A stretch of DNA of 44,614 nt from Flavobacteriales bacterium UBA979 (GCA_002292325.1 DBBR01000082.1:1-44614), one strand, 5' to 3'; counted from the stretch's first letter, positions 24,178 to 34,910 are shown. Notes: generated from the sequence alone by a model not told the origin. Program-made: numbers and translations.

Positions 24178-27100
24178 ATGGAAAAAGAAACCGTTTATAC
24201 CCCAAGCGAAAAAGTTCGGATTGTCACAGCAGCAAGTCTGTTCGACGGACACGATGCCGCCATCAATATCATGCGGCGCATCATGCAACGTTCCGGATGT
24301 GAGGTAATCCACTTAGGACATGATCGCAGCGTTGACGAGGTGGTCAATTGCGCCATCCAAGAAGATGCCCAAGCCATCGCCATGACGTCCTACCAAGGAG
24401 GTCATATGGAGTACTTCAAGTACATGAAGGATTTATTGGATGAACGAGGGGCAAGTCATATCCGCATTTTTGGCGGAGGTGGAGGCACCATTTTGCCGGA
24501 AGAAATTAAGGAGTTACACGCTCATGGCATCGAACGAATCTACCATCCTGACGATGGCAGATCCATGGGGCTGCAGGGGATGATCAATGACCTGGTCCAG
24601 CGCAGTGACTTCAAAACGGTCGAGTCCGCCGAATCCGTAGCGAATGAATTTCTAACGCTCAAAACGGAAAACGTGCAGTCCATCGCTCGATGCATTACCG
24701 CTGCAGAATTGGACCCTGAAGGTTTTCGAGCGGCCTTCAGAAGCGTACATAAAAAAATCCCAGCTGTTCCGGTTCTTGGCATTACAGGTACGGGTGGCGC
24801 TGGAAAGTCGTCGATGGTCGATGAATTGGTTCGTCGATTTTTAGCAGCCTTTCCATCTAAACGCATCGGGTTGATTAGCGTGGATCCTTCGAAGCGCAAA
24901 ACAGGAGGTGCACTCCTCGGCGATCGCATCCGAATGAATGCGATCAACAGCGAGCGAGTGTACATGCGTTCCCTCGCCACTCGGCAATCGAATTTGGCAT
25001 TGTCCAAGCACGTTTCTGAGGGGTTGGACGTACTCCGCGTTTCTGGATTTGACCTCATTATACTGGAAACCAGTGGAATAGGTCAAAGTGACACCGAAAT
25101 CATGGACCACAGCGATGTAGCACTTTACATCATGACTCCAGAATTTGGCGCAGCGACGCAACTGGAGAAAATCGACATGCTGGATTTCGCGGACGTCGTT
25201 GCGATCAACAAAACCGACAAGCGCGGTGCACTCGATGCCATTCGGGATGTCCGCAAGCAATTCAAGCGCAACCATGATTTATGGGATGCCACGGACGAAG
25301 ACCTGCCCATTGTAGGAACGATTGCTTCACAATTCAATGACCCCGGCACGAATCAATTGTTCGGTATGTTGATGAACCAGCTCACCGAACGTACGGAAGC
25401 TTCTTTGTCAGTTGAGGTGCAGAGCATAGCGAATCAGAGCGAAAAGGTGTTTGTCATCCCGCCCAAACGGACCCGTTACCTGAGCGAAATTGCGGAACAA
25501 ATTAGGCACTACAACGATTGGGTGCAACGGCAAGCGGAAGTAGCTGGGCAATTGCAAGCACTTCATACCGCGCAAAGTTTGCTCGGTCAAGGAGCCGATG
25601 GAGCTGTTGCAGAGAAGGCCAAAGAGGTGCAATTGGACCTCGACCCAAAAGTACTGGAATGGTTGGAACAATGGCCTGAATTGCGCGCGAGGTACGAGGC
25701 GGAGGTTTACACCTACCAAGTCCGTGGTCGCGACATTCATGTGGATACCCATTCCAAAAGCCTATCCCACCTGGACATTCCAAAAATCGCCACTCCATCT
25801 CTCAGTGGTTGGAGGGACCTGACAATTTGGGGGTTGCAAGAAAACCTGCCGGGGTATTTCCCATACGCCGCTGGGATTTATCCGTTCAAACGACAAGGCG
25901 AAGATCCAGCGCGGATGTTTGCTGGAGAAGGAGGGCCGGAACGTACCAACAAGCGTTTTCATTACGTGTCACAGGGCATGCCCGCAAAACGACTCTCTAC
26001 CGCTTTTGACAGCGTTACTTTATACGGACGCGACCCTGACCGACGGCCTGACATTTATGGCAAAGTCGGCAACAGTGGAGTTAGTATATGCAGCCTCGAC
26101 GATGCCAAAAAACTCTACAGTGGATTCGACTTGTGTGACCCTAGCACGAGCGTCTCCATGACCATCAATGGTCCCGCTCCCATTATGCTTGCCTTCTTCC
26201 TGAATGCGGCTGTTGATCAGCATTGTGAAAAATACATTCTCGAACACACTTTGGAAGCGGAAGTAGAAAAGGTACTGCGGACGAAATGGGATGACAAAGG
26301 ATTGCAACGTCCAGCTTACGATACGGAACTGCCTGAAGGCCACAACGGATTGGGCCTCATGCTTCTGGGCTGCACGGGAGATGAAGTTATTTCTTCCGAC
26401 ATCTACACGAAGCTCAAAGAAGAAGCGCTCAAACAAGTGCGCGGTACGGTCCAAGCAGACATCCTTAAAGAAGACCAAGCACAGAACACCTGCATCTTCT
26501 CGACGGAATTTGCCTTGCGCCTAATGGGGGATGTTCAAGAATCTTTCATCCAACGTTCCATTCGCAATTTTTATAGTGTGTCCATCAGCGGATACCACAT
26601 TGCAGAAGCGGGAGCCAATCCAATCACGCAACTGGCTTTTACTCTTTCCAACGGCTTTACCTACGTTGAGTACTACTTGAGCCGTGGAATGGACTTGAAT
26701 GAATTCGGACCGAATTTGAGTTTTTTCTTCTCCAATGGAATCGATCCTGAATACGCGGTCATTGGTCGGGTCGCTCGGCGCATTTGGGCCAAAGCCATGC
26801 GAGAAAAATATGGAGCTTCCTCTCGGGCGCAGATGCTCAAATACCACATTCAAACTTCCGGGCGCTCCCTGCACGCTCAAGAAATCGACTTCAACGATAT
26901 TCGCACCACGCTGCAGGCATTGTATGCGATATACGACAACTGCAATTCATTGCATACCAACGCCTACGATGAGGCAATCACCACACCCACTGAGCATAGT
27001 GTGCGGCGTGCGATGGCCATTCAATTGATCATCAACAAAGAGTTGGGACTGACGAAAAATGAAAATCCCCTCCAAGGCTCTTTCATCATTGAAGCTTTAA

Positions 27101-27540
27101 CCGATTTGGTCGAAGAAGCCGTTTTGACGGAATTCGACCGCATCACAGAACGAGGTGGTGTGATTGGAGCCATGGAAACGATGTACCAGCGTTCCCGTAT
27201 CCAAGAAGAAAGTTTGCACTACGAAACGCTGAAACATACGGGAGAATTTCCCATCATCGGTGTCAATACGTTTCTTGCCAAAAACGGCTCTCCCACCCTC
27301 ACGCCCGGTGAGGTGATCCGCGCTGAAACGGAAGAGAAAGAGAGTCAATTGGCACAAGTCGAGCGGATGCACAACGGTTACGCAAATGAATCGGAACAAG
27401 CGATTCAACGTGTGAAAGAAGCGGCGGTCGCTGGTGAAAACGTATTTGAATCCCTTATGGAATGTGCCAAATGCTGCACCTTGGGGCAATTAAGCGAAGC
27501 ATTGTTTGAGGTAGGTGGTGCCTACCGCAGAAACATGTGA
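24178..27540 (+). CDS. icmF: Fused isobutyryl-CoA mutase (IcmF), adenosylcobalamin-dependent
   Basis: 1120 residues in the IcmF order. The B12-binding domain (~12-140) contains [10 protein letters not shown], whose His ligates cobalt. A MeaB-like GTPase chaperone (~195-420) has GTGGAGKSS at 202-210, ETSGIGQSD and NKTD. The mutase domain (~530-1120) ends VGGAYRRNM. The family interconverts isobutyryl-CoA and butyryl-CoA. Substrate-reading residues are Phe581 (RMFAGEGG) and Gln769 (KEDQAQNTC); methylmalonyl-CoA mutase has Tyr and Arg there. That supports isobutyryl-CoA over methylmalonyl-CoA. The start at 24178 is chosen over 24124 because the promoter lies between them. Its stop overlaps the transporter start (TGATG). 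Confidence 0.95.
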   Translation: MEKETVYTPSEKVRIVTAASLFDGHDAAINIMRRIMQRSGCEVIHLGHDRSVDEVVNCAIQEDAQAIAMTSYQGGHMEYFKYMKDLLDERGASHIRIFGGGGGTILPEEIKELHAHGIERIYHPDDGRSMGLQGMINDLVQRSDFKTVESAESVANEFLTLKTENVQSIARCITAAELDPEGFRAAFRSVHKKIPAVPVLGITGTGGAGKSSMVDELVRRFLAAFPSKRIGLISVDPSKRKTGGALLGDRIRMNAINSERVYMRSLATRQSNLALSKHVSEGLDVLRVSGFDLIILETSGIGQSDTEIMDHSDVALYIMTPEFGAATQLEKIDMLDFADVVAINKTDKRGALDAIRDVRKQFKRNHDLWDATDEDLPIVGTIASQFNDPGTNQLFGMLMNQLTERTEASLSVEVQSIANQSEKVFVIPPKRTRYLSEIAEQIRHYNDWVQRQAEVAGQLQALHTAQSLLGQGADGAVAEKAKEVQLDLDPKVLEWLEQWPELRARYEAEVYTYQVRGRDIHVDTHSKSLSHLDIPKIATPSLSGWRDLTIWGLQENLPGYFPYAAGIYPFKRQGEDPARMFAGEGGPERTNKRFHYVSQGMPAKRLSTAFDSVTLYGRDPDRRPDIYGKVGNSGVSICSLDDAKKLYSGFDLCDPSTSVSMTINGPAPIMLAFFLNAAVDQHCEKYILEHTLEAEVEKVLRTKWDDKGLQRPAYDTELPEGHNGLGLMLLGCTGDEVISSDIYTKLKEEALKQVRGTVQADILKEDQAQNTCIFSTEFALRLMGDVQESFIQRSIRNFYSVSISGYHIAEAGANPITQLAFTLSNGFTYVEYYLSRGMDLNEFGPNLSFFFSNGIDPEYAVIGRVARRIWAKAMREKYGASSRAQMLKYHIQTSGRSLHAQEIDFNDIRTTLQALYAIYDNCNSLHTNAYDEAITTPTEHSVRRAMAIQLIINKELGLTKNENPLQGSFIIEALTDLVEEAVLTEFDRITERGGVIGAMETMYQRSRIQEESLHYETLKHTGEFPIIGVNTFLAKNGSPTLTPGEVIRAETEEKESQLAQVERMHNGYANESEQAIQRVKEAAVAGENVFESLMECAKCCTLGQLSEALFEVGGAYRRNM

Positions 27541-28406
27541 TGAATTCAAACAAAGCGACAGCAGGGGTAGCATGGATGGTATTGGCTACCCTATTGTATA
27601 CCGCTGCAAACCTCTGCGTCAAGGCGCTGGCGCATCTGCCTACGCAGGAGTTGGTATTTCTGCGATCCATCGTTTCCCTCGTTCTTACGGGGGGATGGTT
27701 GTGGTGGAAGGGTTATCCGATTTTTGGGGTCAACCGCAAATGGCTCCTGATCCGAGGTATTTTCGGAACCATTGGTCTTGCCACTTTTTTTCATACTCTG
27801 CGGTTTATTCCCATTGCAAGCGCAACGGTCATCCAATACCTTTCCCCAATTTTCACGGTACTGTTGGCTCGATATTTCGACGGACAGCGGTCTATGAGGC
27901 CGATACAATGGGCTTTTTTTGCAACGGCATTTTTGGGCGTCTTGATGGTCAAAGGATTTGACCCACGCATCAATTGGTTTTATTTTTCACTCGGAGTTAT
28001 TAGTGCAATGGCAGCGGCAGTGGCTTACCTCGCCACGATGAAATGTCGAGAAACTGATCACCCTGTAGGCGTTGTCATTTGGTTTCATTTGGTCGCTGTG
28101 CCCGTTACAGGCAGCTGGACGGCATTCTCCTGGGTAGCGCCTGTCGGCCAGGAATGGCTCTTGGCACTGGCGGTAGGTTTACTCAGTGTGATTGCACAAA
28201 TCGCCATGACATTTGCCCTGCACCAAGGACAGGCCAATGTCATCATGCCTTTTAAGTATTTTGGTGCGGTCTTGGCCCTGGTCTTTGGTCTGCTCCTGTT
28301 CGACGAGCGCCTGAATCACTGGGCTTTGGTCGGCATGGCGATTGTCATCGCTTCGGTCACCTTGAATACGGTCCTAAAGCGCCGTTGGGAACAGCGCGCA
28401 GGTTAA
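27540..28406 (+). CDS. EamA/DMT family transporter
   Basis: 288 residues from the ATG in the TGATG overlap with icmF (a GTG at 27537 is also in frame). About ten hydrophobic segments form two EamA halves: GVAWMVLATLLYTAANLCVKAL ... SATVIQYLSPIFTVLLA in the first, and LALAVGLLSVIAQIAMTFALHQG ... FGAVLALVFGLLLFDERLNHWALVGMAIVIAS in the second. DMT carriers export or import metabolites across the inner membrane; the substrate cannot be read from sequence. Coupling to icmF hints at a link to branched-chain acyl-CoA or amino-acid metabolism (inference). It overlaps the convergent gene at 28403 by four bases. Confidence 0.9.
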   Translation: MNSNKATAGVAWMVLATLLYTAANLCVKALAHLPTQELVFLRSIVSLVLTGGWLWWKGYPIFGVNRKWLLIRGIFGTIGLATFFHTLRFIPIASATVIQYLSPIFTVLLARYFDGQRSMRPIQWAFFATAFLGVLMVKGFDPRINWFYFSLGVISAMAAAVAYLATMKCRETDHPVGVVIWFHLVAVPVTGSWTAFSWVAPVGQEWLLALAVGLLSVIAQIAMTFALHQGQANVIMPFKYFGAVLALVFGLLLFDERLNHWALVGMAIVIASVTLNTVLKRRWEQRAG

Positions 28407-28855
28407 GCTTTCCAGGCTTTGAGCATCACTCGGGCCGCAAGAAATCCCATTGGAAAATAACCCGCTAAATCTGTAATCAGCATCCACGCGGGCATCGGAA
28501 TCGAAGTGGCATTCGCTATCCCACCGATCAAAAAGAACAACCCCATGACTGAACCAGGTAGGGTCGCGAGCCATGTGGGCTTGCTCTTAATCCAATCCAA
28601 ACTTACGGGGGCCAAAATCATCGCCACGGCAGCAGCAGATGCCGTTCCAAGCCAGTGCGAAAACATAACAGACCATTTTGCTGAAGCAGGCAGTGCTAAA
28701 ATGTGAGACTTCATGGCCTCTTGATCGCCCAATGGAAGCAATTCCAACGCAGCCTCAGGAATCAATTGTCCAGAAAGATTGTGCAACCAAAGCATGAACG
28801 TCGCTCCTACGGCAATTGCAAGCGGATAAGTCAAAATCCAACGTATGGTCTTCAT
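28403..28855 (-). CDS. Small integral membrane protein of unknown function
   Basis: 150 residues with four hydrophobic segments: WILTYPLAIAVGATFMLWL, WLGTASAAAVAMILAPVSL, LPGSVMGLFFLIGGIANAT and MPAWMLITDLAGYFPMGFLAA. No family is recognised and there is no catalytic motif. It is the last gene of the minus-strand run that starts at 34910; its ATG overlaps the stop of a 21-codon ORF (ATGA). It converges on the EamA gene with a four-base overlap and no terminator between them. Confidence 0.8.
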   Translation of the reverse strand: MKTIRWILTYPLAIAVGATFMLWLHNLSGQLIPEAALELLPLGDQEAMKSHILALPASAKWSVMFSHWLGTASAAAVAMILAPVSLDWIKSKPTWLATLPGSVMGLFFLIGGIANATSIPMPAWMLITDLAGYFPMGFLAARVMLKAWKA

Positions 28856-28917
28856 CCCCTAGACTGATTTGAAGGCACACCGTGCTTCTGCATGTATTTT
28901 TGGTAGCCGTGTTGCAT
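28852..28917 (-). CDS. Possible 21-codon ORF translationally coupled to the membrane protein
   Basis: ATG at 28917, ten bases after the stop of the CotH-type gene; TGA at 28852-28854 overlaps the ATG of the next gene. The peptide begins MQHGYQKYMQKHG and is basic and soluble. The tight spacing on both sides is what a real coupled ORF or leader peptide would show, but an ORF this short can arise by chance. Confidence 0.3.
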   Translation of the reverse strand: MQHGYQKYMQKHGVPSNQSRG

Positions 28918-28927
28918 CGGCGCTCAC

Positions 28928-31900
28928 TCAACGAACGACGTTGACTGTACCAGAATAGGTCCGAGGAACCATCTCGTGTACAGACTGCACTTCGAGACGG
29001 TACATGAATTGTCCGTCACGAACGAAATGTCCGCCCGACTGATGCTCACCGATCCACGGTTCCAAGGGATTGAATGATTCAAAGACCTTTTCGCCCCATC
29101 GGTTGATCACGAGCAAGTGATAGGACTCCGTCATGAACGATTCTCCCACCGGTAAAAAGGCATCGTTTAATCCATCGTTATTGGGGCTAAACGAATTCGG
29201 CACGTAGATAGCAAATTCAATGGGTGTGAAGTAGGCGACGAGTTCCTCTTGATCTTGGTTGGGCAGCGTAATGCTCGCCGAAGTCGGTCCTGGGTTGGGA
29301 TCTGAATAGGCTATTTCCCAACGATCAAAGGCCCAATTTTCAATCGGAGCAGCCTCCGCATTCAACAAACCGGATATCTCCAGCCCGCCTTCCCATTCGT
29401 CCGTTACAATGAGTGCACCGCCCTCAATGCGCACGATTCCCGTGTTAGCAGGTTCGACGCGAACTTTCAAATCAGCATGTTCAATAACATCAAAGTGAGC
29501 CGTAATGGTAGCCGACTGTGTAACGGAAATGGTTCCTTCGCTGGAAGTCATAGATGGATTCACATCGGGTCCTGTAGAGGTCCATCCCGTGAATACATGC
29601 CATTCATCCAATCCGACAGCCTGCAGATCATGCCCACCATAGGTTAACAATTCTGTGGCAGGATATTCAAGCAAGGCAGAGCCATCCACATATATTTCAC
29701 CTGCTCCGGGAGGGTCAACAACAAAAGTCAACTCTTGAGGGTCGGCATTGGAGGCAAAATAAGCAACCAATGTTGCATCGCCGGTCAAGGTGAATCCCAA
29801 GTTCGGGTTGGAGGGGTCAGCCAAAGCAATATCACCTTCAACGACCTCCCAAAAAAGAAAAATCTCACCGTACGACTCTTCCGCCGTTAAGTCCATCGGG
29901 ACCCCTGCAAAATAGGTCGCATCCATAGGGACATCATACGGTCCAATTTCCACGGAATTTACTTGTACATCACCCAGCCCATCAATGATGAGCGTGAGCG
30001 TCACGGATTCCACATCGTAGCAATCTTCGATGCCACCAATCAAGGTCTCGGCACATCGATCATCAATGAAATCATGGATTTCCTGCACATTGGCTTCCCA
30101 TTGGGCGTAATTGCCTCCCCAACGGTCCATGTGACGGTCCATTTCAGGCTCGATGACCATGATCATGCTGTCCAAAACAGCATTCATGTTCTCGCAGCTG
30201 AAGTGGGTGTTACTCAGGTCAGCCCATCGGTTGATGTAAGTAGCCCAGAAATCTTCGTTTTCGAGCAATGCATTGAAAATTGGAATGTGACCTTGTCCAC
30301 CCGGGTTGTTTAAAGATTCCGGATTGCAAGGATCTGCGTCAGCTGATTGAGAGGGAATTCCCGTGTAATTGGCTCCATGTCCAAATGTATTGTCCATGTC
30401 CCACAGAGCATACCTCCACTTTTTACCACTCCCATCCGGATGACGCCCTCGCCACCATGCCGTGTTCCAATTCAACCAATCCGCGCAAACGGTAAAGGAA
30501 TTGAGTAAGACATAATCGATTAAGCTCATGGTATTGAATACACTCTCAACGTAGTCATAATTGTCCGCATCGGTCATGTCTTGTCCCGTGACAAAATTGA
30601 CAAATGGCATCCAATCGTTGCTGCTTCCATATTCGACCCAAGTGCCACCCCACGTCTTGATAAAATCGACGAAGTGCCGTGGCTGATCATAGTATTCCGT
30701 GGTAAAATCCAGGTCGTCCACTTTCTCCCGTATCTCATACACCCCCCAATACTCACCGTTTAAATAAACAATGCAGCTTTCGTTGGTTCGCTCATCGATT
30801 TTCAAATCTGCCAAATGGCTCAACGTCTGCACGTATGCATCCCGAATGTGCCCGCCACCTGAACTTGGGTAGTTGTCGTTTGCCGCTGCCTTGAAAATCA
30901 ATCGTTGATATGCATCGCGTTCCTTGACATGAAACAAAGGCTGGGTAATGGCGTAGCTGTGCCCCATTTGATCCCGGGTGATGTAATCAAACCCTTTTTG
31001 CGGATAAGCATTGGAGTCGTTTCCGTGTTCATTGGAATCACCCGAAGCCTCGCACCAAAAAGAACCATCCGGATTGAAAAACTCCACATGGCAGGGCTCA
31101 TCGGCACCACCTCCCCATCCACCGGGCCAGTTGCCGTCCTCCTGCTCATCGCCCGAAACAGAGACCACCATGATGGTGTGTGCATCGTCGCCTGTGAAAT
31201 ACGTATTGGTCGTGATGTGTGAGTCCGCAAAATCCCCATTTGGATCGAAGCACCGAGCGCGAATGACGGTCGTTTGATTGACCGCAATAGAACCGCTGTA
31301 AAGTGCACTGCCCGCATTGGGTGCATACCCATCGAGCGTATAGCGGATATCGAATCCAGCAGGTGCCGTGAGGGTTACATTGGTTCCTCCAGGGTAGTAA
31401 CCTGCCTCCTGTTCAAATCCAGGAGTCGGGGCGTATTCATCAAATAAATCGGCTGCTACTCCCCCGCCTGGTGTTGGATTGGTGCAAACCTTCCATTGTC
31501 CCATGACACCGTTTTGATCCCGTGCCCAACTGTGATCCGCTTGAGTTGGCGTCCAATCCTCATAAAATGTGTACGATTCCAAGACATTGCCATTGGGATC
31601 CGAAAAGACGAGTGACTCACCCATCGTTTGCGTGATTTTGAAGTTGGTATTCAGGTTACCGCCTACGTATAAATTCTCCGGAACCTCGCCCTCATTTGAA
31701 CAAATGATTAGCAAATATCCGCCAGCATTGATGGTCGTTCCTGCCGGAATCTCAAACATATCCGGGTTATCCGGATTATCGGATAAGAAATACCCCTCCA
31801 AATCTACTTGAGTGGGTCCTTCGTTATAAAATTCAATGAAATCCTCGTTATCGCCATTGACACCCAACGTGTAATTGGAGGCTGAAAACTCATTGATAAC

Positions 31901-31966
31901 TACTTGGGCCGATGCACTCAACCCCAAAAGGATTGCCAGCAGACCGGTGAATAAAAACTTTCTCAT
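28928..31966 (-). CDS. Secreted CotH-kinase / lamin-tail protein with type B (CHU_C) sorting domain
   Basis: 1012 residues. Signal peptide (1-20); lamin-tail domain (~21-155: VVINEFSASN, DFIEFYNEG, DLEGYFLSD); chitobiase-like bundle (~185-270: GFDIRYTLDGYAPN, RARCFDP); CotH-like kinase domain (~275-640: RDAYVQTLSH, VYLNGEYWGVYEIREKVD, RYALWDMDNTFG near 524). Two or three small beta repeats follow (AYFA, TAHFD, VAYFTP), then the gliding-type C-terminus (FSPNNDGLNDAF, LLVINRWGEKVF). CotH is a protein kinase on Bacillus spore coats; a kinase role here would be inference. The gene follows the lysyl-oxidase-domain gene after 22 bases, so the two are probably one operon. Confidence 0.92.
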   Translation of the reverse strand: MRKFLFTGLLAILLGLSASAQVVINEFSASNYTLGVNGDNEDFIEFYNEGPTQVDLEGYFLSDNPDNPDMFEIPAGTTINAGGYLLIICSNEGEVPENLYVGGNLNTNFKITQTMGESLVFSDPNGNVLESYTFYEDWTPTQADHSWARDQNGVMGQWKVCTNPTPGGGVAADLFDEYAPTPGFEQEAGYYPGGTNVTLTAPAGFDIRYTLDGYAPNAGSALYSGSIAVNQTTVIRARCFDPNGDFADSHITTNTYFTGDDAHTIMVVSVSGDEQEDGNWPGGWGGGADEPCHVEFFNPDGSFWCEASGDSNEHGNDSNAYPQKGFDYITRDQMGHSYAITQPLFHVKERDAYQRLIFKAAANDNYPSSGGGHIRDAYVQTLSHLADLKIDERTNESCIVYLNGEYWGVYEIREKVDDLDFTTEYYDQPRHFVDFIKTWGGTWVEYGSSNDWMPFVNFVTGQDMTDADNYDYVESVFNTMSLIDYVLLNSFTVCADWLNWNTAWWRGRHPDGSGKKWRYALWDMDNTFGHGANYTGIPSQSADADPCNPESLNNPGGQGHIPIFNALLENEDFWATYINRWADLSNTHFSCENMNAVLDSMIMVIEPEMDRHMDRWGGNYAQWEANVQEIHDFIDDRCAETLIGGIEDCYDVESVTLTLIIDGLGDVQVNSVEIGPYDVPMDATYFAGVPMDLTAEESYGEIFLFWEVVEGDIALADPSNPNLGFTLTGDATLVAYFASNADPQELTFVVDPPGAGEIYVDGSALLEYPATELLTYGGHDLQAVGLDEWHVFTGWTSTGPDVNPSMTSSEGTISVTQSATITAHFDVIEHADLKVRVEPANTGIVRIEGGALIVTDEWEGGLEISGLLNAEAAPIENWAFDRWEIAYSDPNPGPTSASITLPNQDQEELVAYFTPIEFAIYVPNSFSPNNDGLNDAFLPVGESFMTESYHLLVINRWGEKVFESFNPLEPWIGEHQSGGHFVRDGQFMYRLEVQSVHEMVPRTYSGTVNVVR

Positions 31967-31988
31967 CTTACAAGTGCTACAATCAATT

Positions 31989-34910
31989 TTATTGGATGTT
32001 CAATCGACCCGTGAATGATCTCGATTCACTTCGCAACGTATAGAAATAGGCGCCGCTTCTCAATCCGTTTCGTTGAATCACGTGTGAGGTACCGTTTACG
32101 AATTCATCATATACAACTCTCCCAGTCGCATCCGAAATAATAAGTTGCATCGGCTCGCGGGTAGGATTCGCAAAACGCAACGTGGCCATGGCCTTCATAG
32201 GGTTCGGATACAGCATGGGCGCTTCGGCATCAATGCTCTCCGCAACTCCACTTGCCGTGACACACCCTTCCTCGATGACCGTCAAAGTATTGTGATAACT
32301 CTCATTGACGACATCGGTGATGAAATCAATGCAAACTTCATCTTCAACGGCCGACCAATACAATCGAACCAAAGGCGCATATTCATAATGCTTTGGAAAG
32401 CTCATGTTATCATAGGATAACCCGATTACCTCGACTCCGCCTGGAGTGAATGACGGAGTGATTGGATACTCTATGGGGTCCGCAATACTCACCGCGGATG
32501 AAATAGACATTCCGCTCATGGAAAACTGGTAACCGACCATTCTATTGTTCGGATTATGGACATGGATGTCCATGTACTGTTGGCCCCAGTTCACCGCTCC
32601 GATGGTAAAGCGAACAGTATCGAACGGATTCACAATGTGGTTTACGGGAAAGTTACACTTGTCGTGGTAGCCCAAGCTATCCGGATGTTCATGCAGAACA
32701 TTAAAATGTTGACACAAAGCAAGATGAGCCGCATCGGTTACCGTGATTTCATCGTCCTGGTCGATGTCTGTGCAAGGCAAGGCTTCGATATCATTTCCCA
32801 GAATTTGCTCCACATAAGCTACCGCATCCGCAAATTCTTGTGCACCATTTGCATCAAGGTCACCCATGATCGCGCTGCCATTGCAATCCCCATTGCAATC
32901 GGATACCGCCGTCCCAAATTCAATGCCCATGCAGTCATCGAATGGCTCGCATCCTTCGATGGTTTCGACGAGAAGTTCACCCGAAGTTCGATCCAAGTTG
33001 ATGCAAACCGCCGCATGGTTATTGTCATACGAATTCTCGGCGTGACCTAAGGCATCGGGAATGAAATCATAATTGGCCCGGACCAGCAGGTAATACGTTC
33101 CATCCGCCACTTCGGTGACATCAATCCATTGGCAACTCAATCCTGACCCATAAATGTCTCCACATCCAGCAGAGATGCCCATGTTTCCGCAACCATATTG
33201 AGCCGTACCTCCGCCGCTGCATTCGAGGTCCATTACACAAAATCCGTTTTTAAAACCGATGGGGATGAGCTGTCCCTCCATCGTGAATAAGTCGTATTTC
33301 GCGTACCCTTGGTGGTGCCAATGACTGTGACAATCACCCCATTCAAACTGATTGTTCTCCGCCTGACTAGGGACTCCGATGTAGTAATCTAAATCCCCAA
33401 TGTTCAATATATGTGTTGTAAAACGGACCAATTCCCGATCACCGTAACCATTGAGGCACCCCTCTTCGATGTAGCAATCGGTTTCACTGACCTGCATTAC
33501 TTGAGATGAAAGGCTGTTCACAATCGCCTGAGAACTCACAATCAAGTCTGGACCCGTGCAGTTCGGATCACCGGGGTATACACAGTCCCCACTGTCTACT
33601 TCAGCCAAGGGATTGTAATTGCATGCCGATTCATCCATGCATCCGGTAGGCGGCCCAACAAATTCAAATTGCCAGTCGAAGCCCGCTGAACAAGTCCCAT
33701 TGGGGTCTTCAATCAACAATTCCATATCAAAACTGATGTCTGAGCTCGTGGAATTGGCCTGATGAATTTCAACCGCAACCGTATTTTCGCCTGGAACTAA
33801 GTTCAACAGGACGGGGTGTTCGTTTAAAACGGTCTCATTCGTACCCTCCATGGTACCCAGTGCGGTGGTCTCGAAGTTAACCAGGCCATCGGGCATGTTT
33901 GAGCGCATCACCTCAACGCCATTCACATAAACAATTGCACCATCATCGCGTCGTAGGCGAAGCAGACCTGCGACGTTGGCACCGGCCTCTCCTGTGAAAT
34001 CGAAACTTTGACGGAAATAGGTAGTAATGTGCTTATCAGTTGCATTTCCTCCATACGAAACTTCCGTTGCCTCATCTCCATCTCCATAGCCCAATTCTGC
34101 AGGGCCCGTCTCCCAAGTTGACACGTCAAATGCTGCATCCAACCAAGAAGCTCCTAAATCCTCTCCCGAATCATTGAATGACCAATTGGACGCCAATGAA
34201 ACCAAGGTTGTGTAATCGGGTGAGCCCAAGCCCATGCGGATCCAATAGGGAACACCGCCTTGCAGCAGAACCGTCAAATTCGCCTGTTCCCCACATCCTC
34301 CCTCTTCATCATCGTAATAAATGGATCCTTCATTCGTGTTATCGAAGTTGCCCATGTTGCAGTAGTCATAAATCCACAACCGGGTATCGCAAGTGGATTC
34401 GCAGGTTGAGAGCGAATACATCCCGTTTTGGGGTGGGGTGAAAACATACCATGCGTTGCTTTCTTCTTGCATAACCGTTCCATAATCCGACTCGGACAAT
34501 GTCATCGCATCATTGCACGTGGCGCCTGGAGCACAATCGAAGCTAATGGACTCTCCGTAGCCGTAGTCATTACCCGTCGCAATTTGAATGCCATCCTGAT
34601 ACAGCCAATATCCACCTGGGGAATAAATGCCATCGCCATACGAATCAAAGATTGAAAACAACAGGCAAGGCTCATCGATGCCCGCATCAAAACAAATCGT
34701 GTCGCCTTCGGCTGCGCCTGAAGCAATTAGTTCTCCGGCAAAGGATAATTCCCAGGATATTTCGTTCGGCCAATTATCTGGCTCGATCACTACCTCAATG
34801 GTGGTTTCACTATCAGCACATTGCGCAAAGGTTGTAAGGGGAAAAAAAACGATAACAACCAGACATAACAAAAAGCACTCGCTTGGAAAGACAGTTCGAG
34901 AATCAGGCAT
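31989..34910 (-). CDS. Secreted lysyl-oxidase-domain protein with type A sorting domain
   Basis: 973 residues. Signal peptide (1-29); DSYGDG-type domain (~30-125); pre-peptidase C-terminal-like domain (~130-225); jelly-roll-like region (~235-400); one GCMDESACNY repeat (~420); lysyl oxidase domain (~455-640); dockerin-like segment (~660-715); cohesin-like region (~740-880); Por type A C-terminus (LYPNPMKAMATLRF, SDATGRVVYDEF). The oxidase domain keeps the copper motif CHSHWHH (~527-533), Lys552 in GFKNGFCVMD and Tyr585 in GDIYGSGLSCQW. These match the Lys and Tyr that form the quinone cofactor in animal LOX. It probably oxidises lysine side chains outside the cell (inference). A TATCTTCG box lies at 34936. 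Confidence 0.92.
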   Translation of the reverse strand: MPDSRTVFPSECFLLCLVVIVFFPLTTFAQCADSETTIEVVIEPDNWPNEISWELSFAGELIASGAAEGDTICFDAGIDEPCLLFSIFDSYGDGIYSPGGYWLYQDGIQIATGNDYGYGESISFDCAPGATCNDAMTLSESDYGTVMQEESNAWYVFTPPQNGMYSLSTCESTCDTRLWIYDYCNMGNFDNTNEGSIYYDDEEGGCGEQANLTVLLQGGVPYWIRMGLGSPDYTTLVSLASNWSFNDSGEDLGASWLDAAFDVSTWETGPAELGYGDGDEATEVSYGGNATDKHITTYFRQSFDFTGEAGANVAGLLRLRRDDGAIVYVNGVEVMRSNMPDGLVNFETTALGTMEGTNETVLNEHPVLLNLVPGENTVAVEIHQANSTSSDISFDMELLIEDPNGTCSAGFDWQFEFVGPPTGCMDESACNYNPLAEVDSGDCVYPGDPNCTGPDLIVSSQAIVNSLSSQVMQVSETDCYIEEGCLNGYGDRELVRFTTHILNIGDLDYYIGVPSQAENNQFEWGDCHSHWHHQGYAKYDLFTMEGQLIPIGFKNGFCVMDLECSGGGTAQYGCGNMGISAGCGDIYGSGLSCQWIDVTEVADGTYYLLVRANYDFIPDALGHAENSYDNNHAAVCINLDRTSGELLVETIEGCEPFDDCMGIEFGTAVSDCNGDCNGSAIMGDLDANGAQEFADAVAYVEQILGNDIEALPCTDIDQDDEITVTDAAHLALCQHFNVLHEHPDSLGYHDKCNFPVNHIVNPFDTVRFTIGAVNWGQQYMDIHVHNPNNRMVGYQFSMSGMSISSAVSIADPIEYPITPSFTPGGVEVIGLSYDNMSFPKHYEYAPLVRLYWSAVEDEVCIDFITDVVNESYHNTLTVIEEGCVTASGVAESIDAEAPMLYPNPMKAMATLRFANPTREPMQLIISDATGRVVYDEFVNGTSHVIQRNGLRSGAYFYTLRSESRSFTGRLNIQ

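Noticed and set aside
23703..24302. 199-codon plus-strand ORF antisense to the pseudouridine synthase
   Set aside because: It spans the divergent promoter region and overlaps icmF in another frame; the synthase motifs on the minus strand are clear.
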